Shown: in pieces, positions 60,747-64,000 of the stretch
Numbering within the stretch: the first letter of the stretch is position 1
Layout: each line of letters opens with the position of its first letter
Source: DAONFI01 sp035403485
GTDB taxonomy: Bacteria > Planctomycetota > Phycisphaerae > SM23-33
Length of the DNA stretch: 64,000 nt
Direction of reading: 5' to 3'
Assembly (NCBI GenBank): GCA_964536835.1
Contig: CAZIAZ010000004.1
Location: 1 to 64,000 of the forward strand
Translations under genes and position numbers: made by a program
Notes under the pieces: generated by a model
Told to the model about the DNA's origin: nothing
The model's input: the letters and a program-made list of their open reading frames with translations, nothing else
Database searches by the model: none

Positions 60747-61442
60747 TTATTCGTGACGCGGGTTGATGAATTTTACGCCTTCGGCAAAACGGCCGTAAGT
60801 GCCAAAAGCCTTCTTGAAGGCTTCGCCTGGTTCCATGCCCTTCTTGACGATGTTGTCCATCATCACGCCGAGTTTGACGTATTCGTAACCGATGACTTCA
60901 TCGTTGTCGTCGAGGGCCATCCTGGTTACGTAGCCTTCTGCGATTTCCAGGTAACGCACGCCTTTTGCGCTTGTGCCGAACATTGTGCCCGTAACGCTGC
61001 GAAGGCCTTTGCCGAGGTCTTCAAGCCCTGCGCCTATCGGCAAGCCGTTTTCACTGAATGCCGACTGGCTGCGGCCATAAACTATCTGCAAAAACAACTC
61101 GCGCATCGCGGTATTGATGGCGTCACAGACGAGGTCGGTATTGAGGGCTTCGAGGATGGTTTTGCCTGGCAGGATTTCGGCAGCCATCGCAGCCGAGTGC
61201 GTCATGCCCGTGCATCCGAGCGTTTCAACCAGCGCCTCTTCTATTATTCCATTTTTAACGTTCAACGTAAGCTTGCACGCACCCTGCTGCGGAGCGCACC
61301 AGCCTACGCCATGCGTAAATGCCGAAATGTCCCTGATTTCCTTCGCCTGCACCCATTTACCCTCTTCGGGTATCGGAGCCGGGCCGTTCTTGGGGCCGCG
61401 GGCGACCTTGCACATCTCTTTGACTTCCGATGAAAATTCCAT
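60747..61442 (-). CDS. IscU/NifU-like Fe-S cluster scaffold-related protein
   Basis: ATG 61442 follows AGGAG at 8 nt and gives 231 aa. Residues about 40-140 look like an IscU-type fold with Cys in GVGWCAPQQGACKL, ETLGCTGMTHSAAMAA and NTDLVCDAINTA; these could bind a cluster or metal. The C-terminal ~90 residues are not typical of IscU. It is always seen, in my experience, beside the GGGtGRT protein; function unknown. Confidence 0.8.
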   Translation of the reverse strand: MEFSSEVKEMCKVARGPKNGPAPIPEEGKWVQAKEIRDISAFTHGVGWCAPQQGACKLTLNVKNGIIEEALVETLGCTGMTHSAAMAAEILPGKTILEALNTDLVCDAINTAMRELFLQIVYGRSQSAFSENGLPIGAGLEDLGKGLRSVTGTMFGTSAKGVRYLEIAEGYVTRMALDDNDEVIGYEYVKLGVMMDNIVKKGMEPGEAFKKAFGTYGRFAEGVKFINPRHE

Positions 61443-61558
61443 CAAAAATTCTCCTGACTTCAAAAAAGTTTCCAGAACCACACCCTTCCAGCCTGTCCAG
61501 ACCGTTATCCGGGAGGTTGTTAAAATGGGTTCTTTAACACACGGGATACCGGCGAAAC

Positions 61559-61586
61559 AGTATACAGGCAAACCCCCGAATTTCAA
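61559..61586 (-). promoter_or_regulatory. promoter of the GGGtGRT operon
   Basis: On the minus strand TTGAAA (61586-61581) and TATACT (61564-61559) at 16-bp spacing. The leader to ATG 61442 is about 110 nt. Confidence 0.6.
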
Positions 61587-61654
61587 AACAATTTGTACAC
61601 CATGTACCTTATTGAAGGCGATTTTCAAAAAATTCTGCGTAAATGATGAGCGCA

Positions 61655-61675
61655 AAAAAAATCCCCTGGCGGGGC
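61655..61675 (-). terminator. terminator after the response-regulator gene
   Basis: CCCC (61675-61672), GCCA, GGGG (61667-61664) followed by ATTTTTTTT and GCGCTCAT on the minus strand. The stem is short, but the T tract is strong. Confidence 0.7.
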
Positions 61676-61712
61676 TATTGGTCAGTTACGACATTTTTGT
61701 TTTTAATTTTTT

Positions 61713-62111
61713 TTACTTATCTGTTCTTGTCTTTCCGGACTCAGCCAGAAGTATTTGGAGATTCTCGACCACTTCGTCGGGGTCGAACGGTTTTATGAAG
61801 TAACCGTCGGCGCCGGCTTCTATGCCTTTTTGGCGACACTCCGGCGAGTCCATCGCCGTCAGCATGATAATAGGCACGCCTCGGTTATCTTCCTGCCGAA
61901 TGGCCCGGCACGCCGCAAAGCCATCCATTTCCGGAAGCATAACGTCAAGAAGAATGGCGTCCGGCTTGACCGAGCGGTGTTTTTCCACAGCTTCCCTACC
62001 GCTGTAGGCTGGCACGGAGTCCATTCCGTGAAGAGCGAGCAACTCACGCTGAAGTTCATTCATTTCAGCATCGTCTTCAACAACCAGAATTACGGGATTT
62101 TCTGATACCAT
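61713..62111 (-). CDS. single-domain response regulator (CheY-like)
   Basis: The 132-aa receiver has acidic residues in VVEDDAEMN (D13, D14), the phosphorylated Asp in ILLDVMLPEMDG (D56), the Thr in IIMLTAMDS, and Lys in YFIKPFDPDEV. It has no output domain and no cognate kinase next to it. ATG 62111 is taken; a TTG sits just before it. No strong ribosome site. Confidence 0.88.
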   Translation of the reverse strand: MVSENPVILVVEDDAEMNELQRELLALHGMDSVPAYSGREAVEKHRSVKPDAILLDVMLPEMDGFAACRAIRQEDNRGVPIIMLTAMDSPECRQKGIEAGADGYFIKPFDPDEVVENLQILLAESGKTRTDK

Positions 62112-62288
62112 CAACTGGACAACTCATTTTAAGTTCGGGCGGAGAAAATACCCACCCATGCTACTTATTAATTACGCTATCTTTACCTAAAAAGGGGCTA
62201 TAAAATCAATAATCTTCTTACCAAAATTTAAAAATTTTTATAAAATATGCTAATTCAACCCGTTGCGATTATGTTATTCTGGTGCACC

Positions 62289-62801
62289 ATGACCGAAAAC
62301 AGGATTAAACAGATTTTACTGCCCGACATTGCGACAATTCGCAAAGCCGTTGACATATACATGAAACACGCATGGATTACCCCGCCCGGCGAACAGTTTA
62401 CGTCTCAACTGCCGCCAGCCGGCGATTTCGACCCGATTACATGGATTATGGGCGAAATGGTCGAGCGGGATTACATGGGCGATGAAAAATTACCCGATAA
62501 TCTGAAATCGGCGGCTTTTCGGCTGGGCAATACATTTTATCCGAACATGAAGCTGCGGCTTACCAGAATGCCAAATAGCAATGAGTTCCTCTTCAGCGTG
62601 GACAGTCACGACGCCATCTTACAGGCGCCTGAGGGCACGCCTGACCACGCCATGTTGGAGGAACTCAAGGCCGCCAATGCCCAGATTACGGAGGCTGTCC
62701 TCGCAGAGTGGGACACGGCGGGCATAATGACGGAGCGCAATTATCTTCGTCTGAAAATTCAACAGGCAAAAAACCGGAAAGTTTCGGAAAATCGGTCTTG
62801 A
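62289..62801 (+). CDS. hypothetical protein upstream of nadB
   Basis: ATG 62289 gives a 170-aa mainly helical protein; the frame extends to 62247, but a TATTCT-like -10 lies within that extension and no ribosome site is clear. There is no signal peptide or membrane segment, and few Cys. The C-terminal part (EELKAANAQITEAVLAEWDT) looks like a charged helix. I do not recognise it. It ends 3 nt before the nadB start and is probably coupled to it. Confidence 0.7.
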   Translation: MTENRIKQILLPDIATIRKAVDIYMKHAWITPPGEQFTSQLPPAGDFDPITWIMGEMVERDYMGDEKLPDNLKSAAFRLGNTFYPNMKLRLTRMPNSNEFLFSVDSHDAILQAPEGTPDHAMLEELKAANAQITEAVLAEWDTAGIMTERNYLRLKIQQAKNRKVSENRS

Positions 62802-62804
62802 ATC

Positions 62805-64000
62805 ATGATTACTTCATATCTAACAAGGCGTTATCTCGTCAGTTTCTCATTTCGCCGGCTGGGCCATATTTTTACCGACGTACTGATAATCGGCACAGGC
62901 TGCGCCGGCATGAGGGCTGCACTGACAGCCTCAGCCGCCGGTGAAGTCATCCTGACCTCCAAATGCAAACTGCCCGAAAGCAATACCTACTACGCCCAGG
63001 GCGGCATGGCTGCCGTCATGGACGCCGACGACTGTTTTGAACATCACATCGAAGATACGCTGCGCACCGGCGTAGGCTTGTGCGATGAGGACGTAGTGAA
63101 TCGCTGCATTCACGAGGCGCCCGTTCACGTACGACAGTTACAGGACTGGGGATTGCATTTTGACGTCGGCGAAGACGGTTACGTTTCATTGGGACGCGAG
63201 GGCGGCCATGGAGCAAATCGCATAGTCCACGCCGAGGGCGACGCCACCGGCAAGGCGATTTTCAATACGCTCCTTGAAAAAGTCCGCCAGGTAAACAACA
63301 TCAAAATTTTTGAAGAATGTTTCGTGCTTGACCTGCTTACCGACCCGCCAGCCGGCGGAGAAGGCTCACGTTGTATCGGGGCGATAACATATCATCCGCG
63401 ATACGGCATGCAGGTCATTCATGCCCGCCAAATCATTTTAGCCAGCGGCGGAGCGGGCAAACTCTGGCGGGAGACATCAAATCCGGCGTGTGCGACGGCT
63501 GACGGCCTGGCGATAGCCTTTCGCGCAGGGGCCATGCTCGCAGACATGGAAATGATGCAGTTTCATCCGACGACGCTGTACGTCGCCGGCTCGTCGCGCT
63601 CGCTCATCAGCGAAGCCGTCCGCGGCGAAGGCGCCCTTCTGCTTGACAAGGACGGCAGACGCTTCATGCCCGATTATCACGAAATGGCGGAACTCGCACC
63701 ACGAGACGTCGTCAGCCAGGCAATTCTCGACACGTTGGCAAAAACCGCCGCAACGCACGTTTTCCTCGATATCCGGCCGATGGGCGGCGAGTATTTCCGC
63801 AAAAGATTTCCAGGCATAGACCGCAGATGCAGGGAGTTCGGCATAGATCCCGTAAAAAATCTCATACCGGTTCATCCGGCGGCACACTATATGATAGGCG
63901 GCGTAAAGGTGGATTTGGACTGCCATACGTCTCTGGAAAATCTTCTTGCCTGCGGCGAGGCGGCGTGTACGTATCTGCACGGGGCAAACAGGCTGGCGTC
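62805..64000 (+). CDS. nadB: L-aspartate oxidase, partial (runs off the window)
   Basis: NadB oxidises aspartate to iminoaspartate, the first step of NAD synthesis. The first 398 codons are present. The FAD motif VLIIGTGCAGMRAAL starts at residue 25. Other signatures are YYAQGGMAAV, SLGREGGHGANRIVHAEGD, and HPAAHYMIGGVKVDLD. In anaerobes fumarate is the likely electron acceptor. ATG 62805 has no ribosome site and follows the preceding stop by 3 nt. Confidence 0.93.
   Translation, partial: MITSYLTRRYLVSFSFRRLGHIFTDVLIIGTGCAGMRAALTASAAGEVILTSKCKLPESNTYYAQGGMAAVMDADDCFEHHIEDTLRTGVGLCDEDVVNRCIHEAPVHVRQLQDWGLHFDVGEDGYVSLGREGGHGANRIVHAEGDATGKAIFNTLLEKVRQVNNIKIFEECFVLDLLTDPPAGGEGSRCIGAITYHPRYGMQVIHARQIILASGGAGKLWRETSNPACATADGLAIAFRAGAMLADMEMMQFHPTTLYVAGSSRSLISEAVRGEGALLLDKDGRRFMPDYHEMAELAPRDVVSQAILDTLAKTAATHVFLDIRPMGGEYFRKRFPGIDRRCREFGIDPVKNLIPVHPAAHYMIGGVKVDLDCHTSLENLLACGEAACTYLHGANRLA

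Overview
The window looks like chromosomal DNA of a Gram-negative, probably anaerobic bacterium. The best guess is a Planctomycetota of the Phycisphaerae/Sedimentisphaerales type; that placement is inference. The clues are a PEP-CTERM sorted protein, a Kdo transferase (so LPS), a XylR-type AraC regulator, the oxygen-sensitive AmmeMemoRadiSam and GGGtGRT gene sets, and many short lipoproteins. No phage, IS transposase, CRISPR array or rRNA is visible.

Layout. 0.3-11.3 kb (mostly minus): L,D-transpeptidase, asnS (plus), an F-type ATP synthase cluster atpZ-I-B-E-F-H-A-G without atpD/atpC, then trxB and a secreted protein. 11.4-18 kb (mostly plus): a short uvrC, a YhaM-like HD/OB nuclease, an MtfA-like metallopeptidase, an NlpC/P60 peptidase and a PEP-CTERM protein with three internal repeats. 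18.2-30.3 kb: a carbon-catabolic island in which a DeoR regulator plus a fused 2-oxoacid dehydrogenase E1 diverge from E2, E3, a PHP protein, an aldolase/short-chain dehydrogenase fusion and a zinc alcohol dehydrogenase. 30.8-33.2 kb: the AmmeMemoRadiSam pair. 33.9-34.3 kb: a candidate structured noncoding RNA. 34.5-41.4 kb (minus): trmB, then waaA-proB-moxR-HEAT protein-small membrane protein-lipoprotein. 41.5-44.7 kb: ThiF-like E1 enzyme, cysK, a PHP phosphoesterase and an isochorismatase-like hydrolase. 45-49 kb: tRNA-Ala, tRNA-Phe, tRNA-Thr, a small EamA transporter and dnaK behind a sigma-54 type promoter. 49-53 kb: a YejM-like membrane sulfatase-fold protein and a XylR-like regulator. 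53.2-59.4 kb: an eight-gene arsenic operon (arsR, arsM, acr3, permease, DGC protein, thioredoxin, arsF, arsG). 59.7-61.5 kb: GGGtGRT protein with an IscU-like scaffold. The window ends in nadB.

Three things stand out beyond the genes. First, a ~370-nt RNA on the minus strand (33881-34254) ends in an intrinsic terminator, can form two pseudoknots, and carries two hairpins with identical 10-nt loops on stems that differ by a compensatory change. Second, a network of short non-coding elements with terminal inverted repeats occupies intergenic gaps; members of two different terminal families share one internal core, and one pair differs by a clean loss of that core. Third, at two genes the last bases of the coding sequence, stop codon included, are repeated just downstream. 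Several genes also seem to be expressed from leaderless or nearly leaderless transcripts.
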